Below, in pieces: positions 19,893 to 33,800 of a stretch of 64,000 nt of DNA. Within the stretch, counting starts at the first letter, position 1. Each line of letters begins with the position of its first letter. Position numbers and translations under genes: made by a program. The notes under the pieces were generated by a model. The model was not told the DNA's origin and ran no database searches. It saw only the letters and a program-made list of their open reading frames with translations. This DNA is from Epichloe hybrida (Eukaryota; Ascomycota; Sordariomycetes; Hypocreales; Clavicipitaceae): contig JAFEKR010000004.1 in assembly GCA_019022495.1 (NCBI GenBank), forward strand, positions 1,116,001 to 1,180,000. The letters are read 5' to 3'.

Positions 19893-21300
19893 CATGGAGC
19901 AGCACGTCGAATTTTGGCTCAACAGACGACTGCGTTCCCCAGCGACGACCAAATCGTCGGCATCTTAAAGGACGCGCCCCGTTCCTTCATGCTCGCGCCC
20001 GAGTTCGAAAGGGAGTCCTATGGATGGAGTGCCGCCGGAGTGCCCGACGTGATGCACATGAACAAAATTCAATCCCGTCGCTTTTTCGACCTGGACGGAT
20101 CATGGCACCCATGTCGAGCGACTGCGCTTCTGGTTTGACAACCGCATCGGGAGTGCACAGGGTAGGAGTCCTTCGGTTGTTGATGTGTAGTGACGGGACA
20201 ACGAAAGCAAAGAAGCCGACAGATCAAAAGTATATCAGAGACCAGTTCACCAAATTCCTTTGCATATACTTGCTCTGGGGTGTTATGAGCCGTGTGCTTT
20301 TTACACGACAGCTTTCTGTTCAACATGTTGACTCCAATCTCGGAGCTTCTTCTCACCTCGGCTACCCTACATCTGCCAGAACAGACCCATGGTTCTGTAA
20401 CAGTCATGCGACGGAGCGTGTGTAGTCAACTTGAAATTACTCGGTACCATAGTGTCCCCAGATCATGTCAGGGTTGAAGAGCGGTTGATTCTGAGTCAAG
20501 GCAACTTTCAAAAGTGTCGGAAAAATCTTGTTCAAACAGACTTAGTAGAGCTGCATCATATCACAAAAAATGCCTTCAAAGCACCATCAGTCACCAACTA
20601 CGCTTCTTAGTTGAAGAGAGTCGATGCTCCATTCCAATATCATACCCTCGCAAAGGCTGCGCCAGAACGGACGGATGGCTCCACAACGAGTATCCCTCAT
20701 CAGGTTTTCAACATGATGAGATGAATAATGTGTTTAAGTGTCTGGCCACCGACTTCGTCTCTCACTCCCACTTCTCACGCAACTCGTCTGTTCGATCAAG
20801 GCTGCCGACTCTATTTCTACAGCAAGAAAGATGTTCACTGACCCGAGCAACTAGCATCTGACTACCCTGGACGCATTGCAAACCACATGTAGTCCATTCC
20901 ATACGTCAAGGTTTGCCACTCGGTCTCTTGACGTGACCAAGAGGGGCTCGGGGACCGGTGAAACCTCCGTTGATGTATCATTCGAGCGGGGGTATTGGCG
21001 CAATGCTATCAAAGCCGAGTCACTCTAATATTGGTCCGAAGTCTCATAATCTGGAAGTACGCAGGTGCAAAAGTCTACTTCGGTCCTAGTCCAGGGCAAT
21101 CAAGCCCTTTGGTAAGCACGCTCTTGGAGCAGTGGTGTGCGGTATTCACTCCAAGACTCTGTACTTGGCAACTGATTACCGCGGCTTCTTTCATGGTTCT
21201 GAACTGGGATATGACATGTCTACCAGTCCTATACGGCGAGGAGAAATGTCATGCCGATGAATCCGAGCGAGACATCTGCTGAATGCCAAGGAAGGTGCTC
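19893..21300 (+). pseudogene. Decayed protein-coding remnant of unknown family
   Basis: Stretches of protein-like sequence with GC-rich third codon positions appear in shifting frames. From about 19935 to 20090 one frame reads through FPSDDQIVGILKDAP and SYGWSAAGVPDVMHMNK to FFDLDG; it then continues in another frame (THVERLRFWFDNRIGSAQG) up to a possible donor near 20161. Farther on, 20800-21060 gives DYPGRIANH, IPYVKVCHSVS, RDQEGLG, then YWRNAIKAESL broken by TAG, TGA and TAA stops, and 21140-21240 gives TLYLATDYRGFFHGSELGYD in yet another frame. The three segments share the plus strand and may derive from one gene. I do not recognise the family. No intact start-to-stop model is possible, so this is annotated as a remnant. 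Confidence 0.4.
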
Positions 21301-23108
21301 GAGTGAAGTGACGTTGACAGGAAATAATCCGGCTCGGACCCAGATTAGTCGTGTGCATTTGGAGCTGGACCGGAGCAACAGGAGCCGGGTCTCGACTCAA
21401 CAAGATCTGACAGCAACCATTTCGATATGAAGTGGAAAACTGCTAGGTCTTACGATCTGAAAGATGGGCAGAGAACAAGAGCAGGACCCGCCTGTTTGCA
21501 GCAGCCACAGCATCACCATTACAGGATCAGAGAATGCCAGAACAGTGCTCGTGGCGCCATGACTAGTGGAAGGAGAAGTGTGAGGAGCGGGGATAGTCAG
21601 GGCAGAGGAGAGCAGATTGTGAGCGAGTAAAGCATGGCGTACTGCTTGCCAGTCCTCAAGCCGCGGGTTGTGTCGACGTATCCACGCCAGTGATAGCCAT
21701 TGGGTCAAGTGAATGCCGAGGGCGTTCGGAATCAGCAAGATGCATCCGCTGGCAAAAAGGACCGTCAGACAAGAAAGATGAGGCTTGGCCGTTGAATGTA
21801 CGTGATATCTGATATACGCTTCCCATCAGGGTCTTGGACGGATGTGTGTTGCATATCCAAATGCCCGGTTTTGGTACCTGGATTCGGACAAATGTTTCGT
21901 GTGCCTGATGTACCTGAATGTAGACTGGAGATAGATACACCACCAAGAAGGCAATAAAAAAGAAAATCCGTTCTTTCTTGGCAACGTCTCCAATGCACGC
22001 TCGGACGTTGTGAACACAAGTCAACGGGCGATCTTGAGCTGCAGAAGGTGTATTGGCTGCTGCTGCTGCATGAAGGGAAGACTAGGACGAAATAATGGTG
22101 TGTACGTTCACCTACATATCAAGCTAACGAGAAGATAGAGAGAGCCACGATTGTAGCGGCGCGGTGCGGTACGATGCGTCTACTGTGGGTGTTAAAGAGT
22201 ACATACGTGAGGTCCCCGAGCCATCCCTCTCAGCGTTGCTGGCTTTCCTCATGTGGGGATGCGGGAGGAGCACGGCTTTCTGAGGATTGACAGATTATTT
22301 TTGTTTTTTTTTGAGAAAAATCGAGGGTAGGTTGTGGGACTTTCTTTTTCCATCTACCGCCCACCCATGGCGTTCAGGTATCTAGTCGATCAGTTTCACC
22401 CTTCTTACTGTGTATGTGCTTATTTCAAAGGATACAACTGGAAACAACCTGCGACCTTGGGTTGGACATGCTTAGATATGGGCAGGTCATCTTTTGACTT
22501 TTCGCAAGGTTCCAACGAAATATGAAACTTCGGGCAGGTTTTACAACTCGCATTGTCAGGAGTTGTGAAAGCTACTTACAAGTCAATTTGTTGATTATGA
22601 GATCCGCTTATGGTGGATTCAACTTTTTTTGGTGCTTTGTCACGAACAGGGGGGGACAAACGCGATTGCAGCAAAAGGGGTCGAAGCCGTGGAGAACAGA
22701 AAATCCCGATTTGGACAAAGAACATATGCACCTTGTACGCACGACGTTGTTGATGACGAACGATTGAGATCGGATTAGGCGAGAGGGGAGGCCGGAACAG
22801 GAAGTTGTCGTACTCGGCCCCTTCAGTCCCGTACCTGGCAAGCTGCAGAGATTCACAGAAGCCAGTTATTAGTTGCAGATGGCTGGCCATTGGCATGACC
22901 TATCATCTCTGGAGAGGGACTGCAAGCTAAGATGGGTAGAGAAGAATGTAATCCGTACCCAGGTATCCAATGGCCATCGCGCTGCAGGCGGGTCGCGCGG
23001 TAGGGGGTGAAGTATACCGTACGGACAACGAAATTGCATTGACGATTGGATAATGGGAGGACCAGAGATGTGATTGCCCTAAGGCTGGCGTCCATCAAGC
23101 CATGTGTT

Positions 23109-23131
23109 GGTGGTGGTGGTGGTGGTGGTGG
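23109..23131. repeat. (GGT)n microsatellite
   Basis: Seven to eight consecutive GGT units in non-coding DNA. Confidence 0.9.
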
Positions 23132-24874
23132 CAACGAAAAGCGGAGTTGGTGGAAGGAGGTTGGTTGTGTTGATAACAACTTCGTCAAGCAGGTTGTACC
23201 TGCGCCAACTTGGCAAGAAACAAAGCAACGCCCACTGTAAGGGACAACAGATAGAAGACGGCGGTCAATGCATGGACAGAATTGGCATAGAGCGTAATCT
23301 GTACCGATTGGAGCTTTGGTCGAATATTAAACGGGACCTGTAATCCGTACTTGGTATCTCGAATGGCTCGTTCGACGTCCATGCATGGTTGGGCCGGGTT
23401 AATTGTTCTTAATCGGGATTAGGACAAGGAACTGGGTGGGTTGGAGGCGGCAATATAAAAATTCATAGCAGGAAATAAAAATGATGGTGTGTGACCTCTC
23501 AACGAAAAAAATGCTTCAGGAGTACCCAGCATCGAAGCCGTGGCTCCAGTAACCGTCTCATCTCGCTCGAAGCCGAAGGTGAACACGACCTGATCTGTGC
23601 AGCCCCTGCGGTGATAGGCAGCGGTAGAGGGCTGGACGGCTGAACGGCTCTGGTACTAATATCATCGGAAAGGTAAATGCCCATGGCAAATGGAGGGGAA
23701 TGCCATGTTGGTGGCTACAACTTACCCACGGGGCTGAATCAGATGTACTTAGCGGGTGGAAAGCACGGGATAAACGGAGGAAAGGCAGTTCCAGTCTTAA
23801 CTTCCTTGTCAGTCTGTCTCGGCTCGGGTGAGCTAGCTCGCAGTGATATTGGACGCTCACAAATAAGTGCAATCATAAGTGCACTGTCAAAGGGGTGTCC
23901 ACGAAGAAGAGCGTCAAAAAAGTGTCAAAAGCAGCAATAGCCAGAAAATCGCAACGACATGGCAATGCATTAGGCTGGAGCGTCTGTCCAGAAGCGGGTG
24001 CCTTGTTTGCACGCGTGCGCACACATTTTGGCAAATGTGTGGCTGTTTTGGTAGACACAAAAAGGCCTTCCCGACAAATTGCACTAGTGTCATCGCTGTG
24101 ATCCGTACCAGGGTGCCAGGGTCATGGAACCAAGATCAAGCCCGCCACTGTGGGGTTTGCGGCTGATGACGCTTGTTGCTTGTCTGGCTGTCTGGCTGTC
24201 TGTAGTTGCTGAGTTTGGGATGCTCGTTGTCTAATCTGTAGTAGGCGGCAAGTCGATTCTCACCTCTCACGTCATCTCGCGGACTTGGCCGGAGGGGAGC
24301 ATTTGGTCGACAAGTCAGGAGATCAACATTCATGCATACCGAGGATTCCTTCCTTCTATCCATGACAGCTATTCTTGCAGTGGCTAAACCCTTGACGAGC
24401 TGAAAATGCAGGCACGGTAACGGAAAAAGGCTGACTCAACGTACAGGAACATTCGAGGTTTGTGGGGACCCTTGTTGGGGACCCTGACGTCCTCGAGTAT
24501 CTGGATGCGTCGTCGATCTCGGAGCTGTAGAATACGCTGCGGAAGCAAAGTCCCGAAGGCAGACCTTGGTAATGGTAAGACTGGGGCATGAAGTTACGAA
24601 CGGTGTCCATAGTTCATGCGAGAGTAACTTTCCATCACACCGACCCAACGGTGACGTCAATTGACTAGGGCGGTCGGAGGGGCTGGGCCGTGAGAATTCG
24701 GTTGGTCTGGTTCGTTGGGATGGCTGGAGTTGGCGTCGACGTCGACGTTGAGTCGTCGTCCACGAAGACTGGTGAGACCGCGTGGTAAACTAATGCATGG
24801 CAAAAACTTCCTGTTGCCACCAGACCAGTTCGAGTTGCCAGTAAGAAGAGCCGGCCGCCAGGTCACCCAGGTGC

Positions 24875-24907
24875 CAGGTGCCCGCCAGGTGCCCGCCAGG
24901 TGCCCGC
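24875..24907. repeat. Three tandem 11-bp units CAGGTGCCCGC
   Basis: Three exact units, with degenerate flanking copies on both sides (cccaggtgc before, cagatgcc after). CAGGTG is an E-box-like core. Confidence 0.85.
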
Positions 24908-27900
24908 CAGATGCCAGCCTAGCCCAACCCCGCCGGCTGCCTTCACTCGCATTACTGCACCACCAAAATATCCTGCCGTGGCGTATCTTGCGAACCTCAG
25001 CCCCAGCCCAGGCTAGATCATGAGCCTTTTTTTCGTTCTATCCTAGGGCCGATTATTGCTGCAGTGTTTCCTGTCTGATCTCGCCAAGCGTCGTTTTCAA
25101 CAGTACCGACCCGTCGGTCCACGAACCAAAGCTTCGGATACTAGATGGCGTTGCACCACTCACTCCACTGCACTGCAACTACCCCGGCCGTTGGTCGTTC
25201 ACACCTCGCTCAACATGATACACTTTTTTAATGCCATTCGTGGGGTGTTTGTTGTAATTTTTTTCCTTTTGGTTTGGCGGCTCTACTCCATAGGGGTGCA
25301 CTCGCGATGGTTTCTCTTGGTACTGATTGTCGACGGCAAATTCATCCCACGTCATTCCAGAAACCGACAGGGCATGTCCCTCGCCGGATCATTTTCGTGG
25401 CGCGAGTGCGATGCTGTATTATCAGAGGCACATTGGGACATACACTGACGCTCAGGCACAACAACTGAAATACCATGCTCAACTACGACACGACAGATCC
25501 GATGGGTGGATGGTGCCAGCACCAATAAGCCTTGTCTGTAAGGCAATACCGACTATTAGAAATCATGGACGGAACTGCCAGAAGCCGACCAGCAGCCACG
25601 GCAAGAGGCGATGGGACACTAGACGTTATAAAGCCCACGGTTCATTGTCTATTGTTCAGCCGCAAGTCGCCTTAATCGTTCAATCGTCAGACTGCTGAGT
25701 AACGGGAGTCAGGCGCCACATCCCTTGAGTGGCACATCTGCCACGTTCGCGGGATAATAAGTTGTGACAAAGCATCAAGCGCATGAAGGCGCGCGGGCAG
25801 CAACTTATTCAGCGATGGCTACCAAATGCGTACTATATGCTATAACAACTCCAGGTACCACCAAGTGGTACAGGAGCCATTTCCCCCCCCCCCTTCTTTC
25901 ACCTTTTTCCACATCTTCCCTTCCGGTGCCATCAGCGTGAGACTAACAACGAGACCCTTCTTCGTTAAAAAAGAAAGAAAGAAGAAGGCAAGCATTTACT
26001 ACAGCCACTACGAGATGGGAGCGGGGGACGACGGGGCGGCGCTAAGCTATCCGTACTAGTTTGGGGGTGGTGTTTCTTCCTTCCTTTCTTTTTTTTCATT
26101 ATCCCAACTCCTGCTCCCCTACATCTGCTGGATTGCACTAAAGCCAACGGTCTTGCCGCAATGGTACTGCCATGGCGTGCCTTGCGTCAAGTTGAGAATG
26201 TTGAGATGTGTGGAGGAGGGCCGTGCTTGACAGACGCCTGCGATATATTTTCTTTGTTGCTAGCTGCATCTCCCAGCACACCAATTCCGTGCTCTGGCAG
26301 ATCAGGGTAGTGGCGCCTGTGTATTCGGAGTAATGGTAGTAGTTTGAAACACACACTTGTCCACCAACATGCATATCTGTCACTTGTGAACCCCGGTAAA
26401 CTCCAGACAGATCAAGGGTAGCCGACAGAAGACGATCTGGAAAGGCTAACGCGAGACTAGAAATGCTTAATGCATGGCGCACTAGGTGGACTGTGCCCGA
26501 TGTGTGCATCTAGCCAGACAGCCAGGAGTCCAGGATCTCAAGCTCTTAGCTACTCGGCGACCACGACATCCATCAACATGGTGATATCATGCAACCCAGC
26601 GATGCCACCGTCCGTGCCCTGGAGTGGAATTGAGAAGAAGAAGAAAACTGTACAAAAAAAAAAAAAAAATCGAATCCTCATACCCGTTGTGCGTGGACGT
26701 GAGGTTTCTGTAGCGGATGCAGGCACCAGAACAGCTTGCAGCAAAGAGATTCTATTCGGGAGCGGTGCCTGGGCGAGAAAAGAAAAAAAAACATGGACAA
26801 GAACGATGCACGCTGACTTGATCATCTTTGCGGTGGAAGTTGACCCAGAAGACAGCTGAATTTTGGCTGTACTAGCATGTCACACAGCCGCAGGTCGCTT
26901 CCCGGAACTCTATCAGATATGCGGCGACAAGACGTTCTTGCTCTCTCGAGTGAAAACATGTCTCCGTGGATGATTTCGACCACGGCTGAACAAAAGTCTG
27001 GTGATGGACGAAGACGCTGGTTAGCACCCTAAAAAAAATCCCCCCCTTGACCTGCGATGAGTCGAAAACCTCCATCAAAGCAGAAGTCTCAGACCCTTTG
27101 AGCCTCGTCTAGGCCGTGTTCCTTTTCTTATCCGTTCTCGTAGGTAGCATTTGGAGGGCGGATCAGAACACTCAAGCGCCGGATCGTGTGCAGCTAAAAG
27201 ATAAAGCCGTATCAGTAAACCACTTGTCGTGACGCCCGACCTAAAGCCCCCCCCCCTCCTGCACATGCGCGAGGAAAAGAAACAAAAAAAAAAGGGGGAA
27301 ATCCACCGTAGACTGCAGCAGAATCATGGCATCATCGAAAGCCTCTACTTGAGATGGCCGGCGATTCAATGCGCTGGGAAAGAGGGGAAAATTACCTTGT
27401 CCATGCACGATTTCCCAACATTGCATCGTGATGAGTTGAGCGAGTGTGAGCATAAGAGCTAGGCAAGAGGGGAATCTAGGAGATGATGACTTTTGGACTT
27501 GCACTGCCTGCCGCGCTACGCAAGACCATTTCCGAATCTGACGACCCTCCCCCCCCGAGTTCTAGACACCCCGGATGTTGCATGTAAGAAACCAACCTCC
27601 TAATCCACCAGTTTCACGTCGCAAAGGCAGGCACCGAAACCTTCTTCGGCCGAAAAAAAAAAAAAAAAACCGGCAGGAAGAACGCTGCGGATCAGACTCC
27701 GTACCGCACGCCGTTTACCGTCACGTCACAGAAGCACGTCCCAAAGACTGCACACGACCGAGGACACAAGTGACACAAAGGGAGACTCCGTACCCATGGA
27801 TCGTCGGAGACAAGGACAGGAAACAGGAGTTGAAGCCATTGTCTTTCCCAGACAAGCCCACCAACTTGCCGTCATAACCCATGACAAGCCCGGGTATAAC

Positions 27901-28039
27901 ACGGGGAGGTAGGCACGGCGAGGAGAAACCAGACGGGTTTGGAAAAAAAAGTGTTGAACCCAGTCATTTGCCCAGCGGTTGTTTCGAAGACGCCTTGGCA
28001 ACCATGTTTCAGAAGGAAAGGAAATCAGCCGACGCCCCA

Positions 28040-28048
28040 TACTCCGTA
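28040..28048. repeat. Near-palindrome TACTCCGTA, copy 2
   Basis: Exact copy in the gene-poor region, 204 bp from copy 3, which has the opposite orientation. Confidence 0.5.
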
Positions 28049-28243
28049 CACAAGGGCACGTACATATTAACACCTCTGTGTGCGGTTGGTATTTACGGGC
28101 CGGGAACGGATGGAAACGCGACGAACGCTGCCTTGCGCAGCCGGGCGGGCGTGTTATTCGGGCCGCTGGCGCAAGTCCGTGGACAAAAGACGCGCATCCG
28201 TCAAATTTCTTTATATGTAAAATGTTGCACATCCGCCGCTGCC

Positions 28244-28252
28244 TACGGAGTA
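28244..28252. repeat. Near-palindrome TACGGAGTA, copy 3
   Basis: Inverted relative to copy 2; the pair could be the ends of a short element of about 213 bp. Confidence 0.5.
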
Positions 28253-29521
28253 CGTTCCGGCCTCGGCTTACGGATTAAAAAACGACACGCCCTCTAAACC
28301 CTTGTTTTCAAATGGCTGGTATACCAGTCCCTACCCTACGTCCACGTCCCTGCTTTAACTGCGATTTTATTCACCAGATTGACCTTGAATATAGGTATTA
28401 AGAATTGCAAACAACACGGGCCCCACTGAAATCCTGAGGGTGGGTCGCCCTGCGGATGCGCGTCTAGTTGTCCGCAGTTTGTGCCGTGCGCACGGCCCCC
28501 CCCCGCCGCCCAGGGGGTGGGGACCTCGAGCCCATGTACAACAGCTCATGAGTGGCTGGCTAATCCCGTCTGGCCTTGTCGAAAAACGGCCAACTAGCTA
28601 GTTGCCCCCGTTCTCCATACGGAGACTTACTTGCGAAACACGAGACCCTTGGGGAACCGGGAATTTTCCCCCTCCCCCCCAACAAATGAGTAAGCAGCAT
28701 CTTTATCCTCTTCCCCCATCGGGAGATTGATTCATCGGGAACGTCTGCGCCCACAAAAAAAAATCATTTTTTTCTGTTGCAATCATTGTCAGCGTGTGCG
28801 GGGCCAGCCAGACGGGATGGCGCAAGCGATTTCCCCAACTCTCCAGAACCTAGGTGACCTTCTATAAAATACATAGTATGACACGTAATTCGCGCGGGAA
28901 ATCACCATGAAGCCTTCCTTTTTTACACTCCCCCGAAAAAAAAAAGGGGTCCTGTCCTCGCACGACATTTCTACAAAGTATGCCGTGCCCAAACGGGTTA
29001 TATGTACGGAGCGTCAAGGGGAATTTTTTTTTTTTTTTTTGCTGGTCTTGTGATGCTTTCTCGTGCGACCTCCCCACTGACCCCGGTTCCCCCCCGCAAG
29101 GATTATCGTTGCAGTTGTCGTGCATTGCAGCCCGGATAAGTGGGAAAGCTGGCTGGTCTGGTTCTGATAGGGCAGCGCGGCGAAGAGTCAGGGGCCATGC
29201 ATTACTGTACATAACCGTTGGGTAGGGCGCGGCGACCTGCTTGGATTCTTTTTTTTTTTTTGATTTTTGATTTTTTTGGGTGCCGCACTGCGGCCGCACT
29301 GCGGGCCCGCACTGAAACTTCGGCTCTCCGTGGATTTAGAGATGAGATGAGATGAGATCTCAGATGGCGTGCGAGTCCAAAGCTGATGATGGCAAGAATC
29401 GGCGTCTTGACAAGGCAAAGCCCATTTAGATGAGATGATTGCTGGTTCAAAGGAAACGGATTGTGTCCCGGGTCGCGGCACGTCACCGTTTCTGCTAATG
29501 TGCTCGTACTCGGTACGCAAA

Positions 29522-29536
29522 CCCCCCCCCCCCCCC
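29522..29536. repeat. Long poly-C tract
   Basis: About 15 consecutive C residues, the longest of several such tracts in the gene-poor region. Length may be uncertain because homopolymers are error-prone. Confidence 0.8.
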
Positions 29537-30375
29537 TTCCCAAAGAAAAACCGTAGCATTGCATCGTTCTCGTGGTATAGCAGCTAGTCCGAGCGAAGAC
29601 CTGGGGAAGGATTTGAGTATACATACGGACTACATGCGGCGGGAGTTGCGAGTACGAACTGAGCACGGAGTCCGGATAAGGTATATTGCTGATATTATTA
29701 CTTCTCTCGCCGACCCGGTCGCGCCCCTGGTGTAGCAGTCTGGAGATATTACCGCCTTGTTGGAGTGAGTGCACACGTTTCAACACAACAACGACATACA
29801 CACATATTAACACGGGGCGGGCAATTGACGGATCAGTAAGTCCATTCGAGCGGTTTTGTCCTTGATTTTCTCCACTGGTAATTGGCCGCGTTTCTCTCGC
29901 CAATCAAAAAGAGTTCACGCCCACGCCCCCCCCCTCCGATATGCTTCGCTTGATCCATCCCGGGTCACTTAATCGTCATTTTGATTTCTGTCGCTTGATT
30001 TATGCGCCAGCGGCAAATACGCACCATCTACCTGGATGCTTTCGGCCTAAAACTGACTAATCAATTACCAATGACTTGGATACACCAACCTGTCCATCGG
30101 CCGGACGGGCAAATGCAACGTCGGCTCGCTAGCGTATCTTTGCAGGAAATCGAACTGGATGTCGCTCGAATCTCTTCATTCTCCCCGCCCTGTTCACGTT
30201 CAGCTTCACTGAGCGCGGTGAGAGGGTAGTGCCTGATGAACTTCGCGACGAGTAAATACCCGAGTGACATAACCCTGTCAGGCTCAGGCCCGAATTTGGT
30301 GCGGATCCTTACATACGGGGGGGGGGAACATGCGGGCGAACATCATGTCCTGCGCGCTGCACCGCGCTGCACTGC

Positions 30376-30408
30376 ACCGCACCGCACCGCACCGCACCGC
30401 ACCGCACC
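30376..30408. repeat. (ACCGC)6 microsatellite
   Basis: Six exact pentamers, preceded by degenerate ctgcaccgc units. Confidence 0.9.
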
Positions 30409-30793
30409 TTGCCGTATTACCGCATAAGACATGATATGCTTGTTGACGTGAGGCTGCATATCAAGAGGCGCAGAAGGGTGTCGTGGACCAGGTAGCCGGG
30501 TTTACCACTGCGCCCACTCTAATACCAGGGGGGCGGCTGCAGCTCAACTTTTCGCCCAGTCACCGTGTCCGCAGCCTCCTTTTCTATGTAGTCGCCCAGA
30601 AATCCGGGACAGATTCTCCGTGAACTGATTGGATTTCCGTCAAATGTCGGACCCCCGGGTTCTGGGGGCCTTTCTGGTCACAGCGTCCTGCCTGTGGCTT
30701 GCGGGCCATCGTCCATCAGCCGTCCGCCGCCCCGGCGCTGGCTTGGGTTGGTTGCTGGATTGACCATCCATCATCGTCATCATCATGTGGTGC

Positions 30794-30802
30794 TACTCCG
30801 TA
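30794..30802. repeat. Near-palindrome TACTCCGTA, copy 4
   Basis: Lies just before the pyrimidine-rich stretch at 31 kb. Confidence 0.5.
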
Positions 30803-33800
30803 CTTTCCGCTCAGTGCTTGTTCTGCTCGGTCGAGAGCATGTTAGAAGTCCTTGCCGAAACGTGCCTCAACCACCAGACGGTTTTGGTCTCGTCGACATT
30901 TGAAAAACCCATCCATACTCACATCACCACTCTTATCGTCCTTGGCTCATTTGGCTTCACTTGTCAACCCTTGTCAACCCGAGCAAGACGCATTTGCTCA
31001 AACGGCCAGCCATACCTGCCGGCTTTCCGCCCGCCCTTCGTGTGGCTGCACGCTGTACTTGCCGCTCGTCCCCTCCCTCAATCTCTCAATCTCTCAATTT
31101 TCGACCACTGGGCTGAGGGCCCCCGTCGCTGTCGCAGGGCTTTTGGGTCGATTCCTGCTCATCCACATCCTCCGCTCCAATCGGTCATCTTTCGTGGAGT
31201 CGAGCGCCGCAGTTTTTGTCACATTTCGCCTGCGTGAAAAACCCCTTGGTTTGAACCACGACCAGAATGACACTCGACCACATGTCGTCACAGTGCAGGC
31301 ACCGATCGCCGTGTGTTGTTCGGATCGTAGTTCCTCGTCCTACCACTCTCAGCCATTGTAGTCGCAGCAAAGGCCTTCATCACCTCACCACCTCCTCTCT
31401 GCATCCCTACTCATCATCCATCTAAAAAAAACTAAAAAAAACTGATTGTAATCCGTGGCTGGTCCCATGTTGATTTGTCGTTTCTCTCGCCGTCTAGTCT
31501 GTTCTTTTCTCCAACAAGCGCTAAGTAATAGCGCGATTGGGGCTGTCCTTGTGAACAGCCGAACCGAACCGCATCGTCGGCGATTGCGCGCTTCCAGTCG
31601 CACACTGTCAATCTTGATTGCCGTGTCCCGTAGGCGACCGGGGTACGGTCCTGGCCGGCTCCAGATCTATTCCACCCATCGTCCCTTGACCTCGTTTGTA
31701 CGATATCAGAACGGCAGGCAGCAGGTCTGCAGCGATTAACGCCCCCCCCCCCCCGGCCCCCCCTCCTTGGACAGGGCCAACCCTGTTGGTTGTCCGGAAC
31801 CTCAACTCCAGTTCCCGGGGCTGCTCCCTCTTCCTCACTGGCTGCTCACAGCCCACACAACCTCGATTTCGCCTTGACTTAACATATGTATTATTCATAC
31901 ACGGATAAAACCCATTCCGTAACAATTCTGAAGCAGTTATCACCCAACGGGAGCAGGGAATCACTAGCTTTGCAGAAAAGTTCTGAGCTTGATTTTCAAA
32001 ACAGCTTCGCCTCGTTCAACCATCAGCCAACCTCGAATCCTTGGTGTGCCTGCTTGGAAAGCAGGCATCGAGATACACTTCAGCTCACACGCGCGAGTCT
32101 CCAACATCTTTCCATGCTCGAGTATCTCGTCTAGGCCTCTGAGATAGTCAATATTAAAAGTTGCAGCAGAAACTTGACCTGAATGGAAATCAAAGGCGGC
32201 CATCGAAAGATAGTGTTTACATAACGACACACACGCACCACTGATGTATCATTGATGAAAGAGGGTGCCTAGCAGTGGGACGACGAATTCTGATAATCGA
32301 ATTCGTTCCAATACTGAGAGGCTCCTGTGTGATGATGGCCGAATTGCGAATTGGTGGATAGGTGGATTGAGTTGACTTCGCCGTGACCCCCCTCCAATAT
32401 CAAGGCTGCTTCTACATGTAAGGTTATTCCCATGTACGTGATATATCATAATTCGACTGCCGGGGTAGGATGGTGTGTGATTTGGGAGCAGCTCACCTTT
32501 CCGCCACTCACGCCCGACTTTGCTTCCCCACTCTTCCACATAACTGGAAAACCCAGGCCTTAACGGATTTTTTGTTGTCTCCTGCGGCCCGAGAAAAGAT
32601 GATTTCGTTCCCGCCCCGGCGCCTGACCGTGTTGTCGTAGTCATCCTTTCCAACTCGCAAATGGTAGGTAGTAGCTAGCTAGCATGCCTTCACAGCAACA
32701 GCTTACCCATGAGACATTCAGCCATTGCAAAGGTCGGTCCTGGCTTCCTGATACCACTGGCGCATCCCGTGACGAAGACGAGACGCGCCATCCTCGCGGC
32801 GATTTGGCCGATCAACCTAAGGAAGGGGTAAAACGAACAGGGTTACCTCCCTGCTATGCGTTGCTGAACGAACAGTGTACAGCCTCTGTTCTGTGCATAG
32901 ATTGAATGCAAGAGGCTGGTCAAGACGGCTCAAAGCCTGTTCTTGCATACGCCGGGTGGATTGTCCAACAAGGTCTCCTAGTGCGTTGCCGTTCAACGGC
33001 TCCACTCAATTCATGCTCGTGGATCTTCATTAGGCGAGAATGATCAACTGCTGCGTTGCGATGGCAGCTCGATTCGTCTGGCAATGGTGGGTGGTAGCTG
33101 CACAATTCGAGCTTATTAGTCGTACCCCGAAACTAATCTTGGCCAAAGACGTTGATCCTGTTCAGGTCGCCCAGCATACTAAAGTTGGCTGAAATTCCGT
33201 ATAGCAATCCTCGTGGTATCTTGTTGATTCAGGCTTCCGCAATCAGAGCGTCAGGACCCCTATGTCCAAGAGATGGACGGCAGACTGCTGATGACGAGAA
33301 ACGCAACTTGCCGCATGTTTTTTTTTTCGCCCTCAAAGCCCGCCTTTGATCTGAATCAAGGTAGTGGCAAATATAGGTGATGGGATTGATTTACTCTTTA
33401 CGTCGTCCGCGAGGATTTTCCTGGACGAGGAAACTCTTGACCCGACGCGCTTAATTCGAGGCACATAACCCGCCTGGTGAAGCCGTGCTCGGCGTTTGCA
33501 GACGCAAGCACATAAACTCCACCTGTTGATATGTTATGATCTAGAAAGCCGCCCGAGAGTAGACTCTCGCTGCTCCAGTCTCTTTGGAAGATTTTGTTTA
33601 TAGGCGACATACCAAGCGAGGAGAATCCCGCCATCAAGAATTGTCGTGCAAGTATGCGCACCTCTACTGGCCTAGGTGTCTGGGTGATGGTGCACTGCAT
33701 GTGGCTGAGACCCCACGGACTGGATGTGTAGGACAGTTGGCCTACCGGCTTGCTGGATCTCTGATTGATTGATCCGAGATGCATGACCCTGGCAACCTCA

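Noticed and set aside
29337..29357. Short gatga repeats as a CRISPR-like or regulatory array
   Set aside because: Only four pentamers; ordinary slippage repeat, and CRISPR arrays are not expected in fungi.
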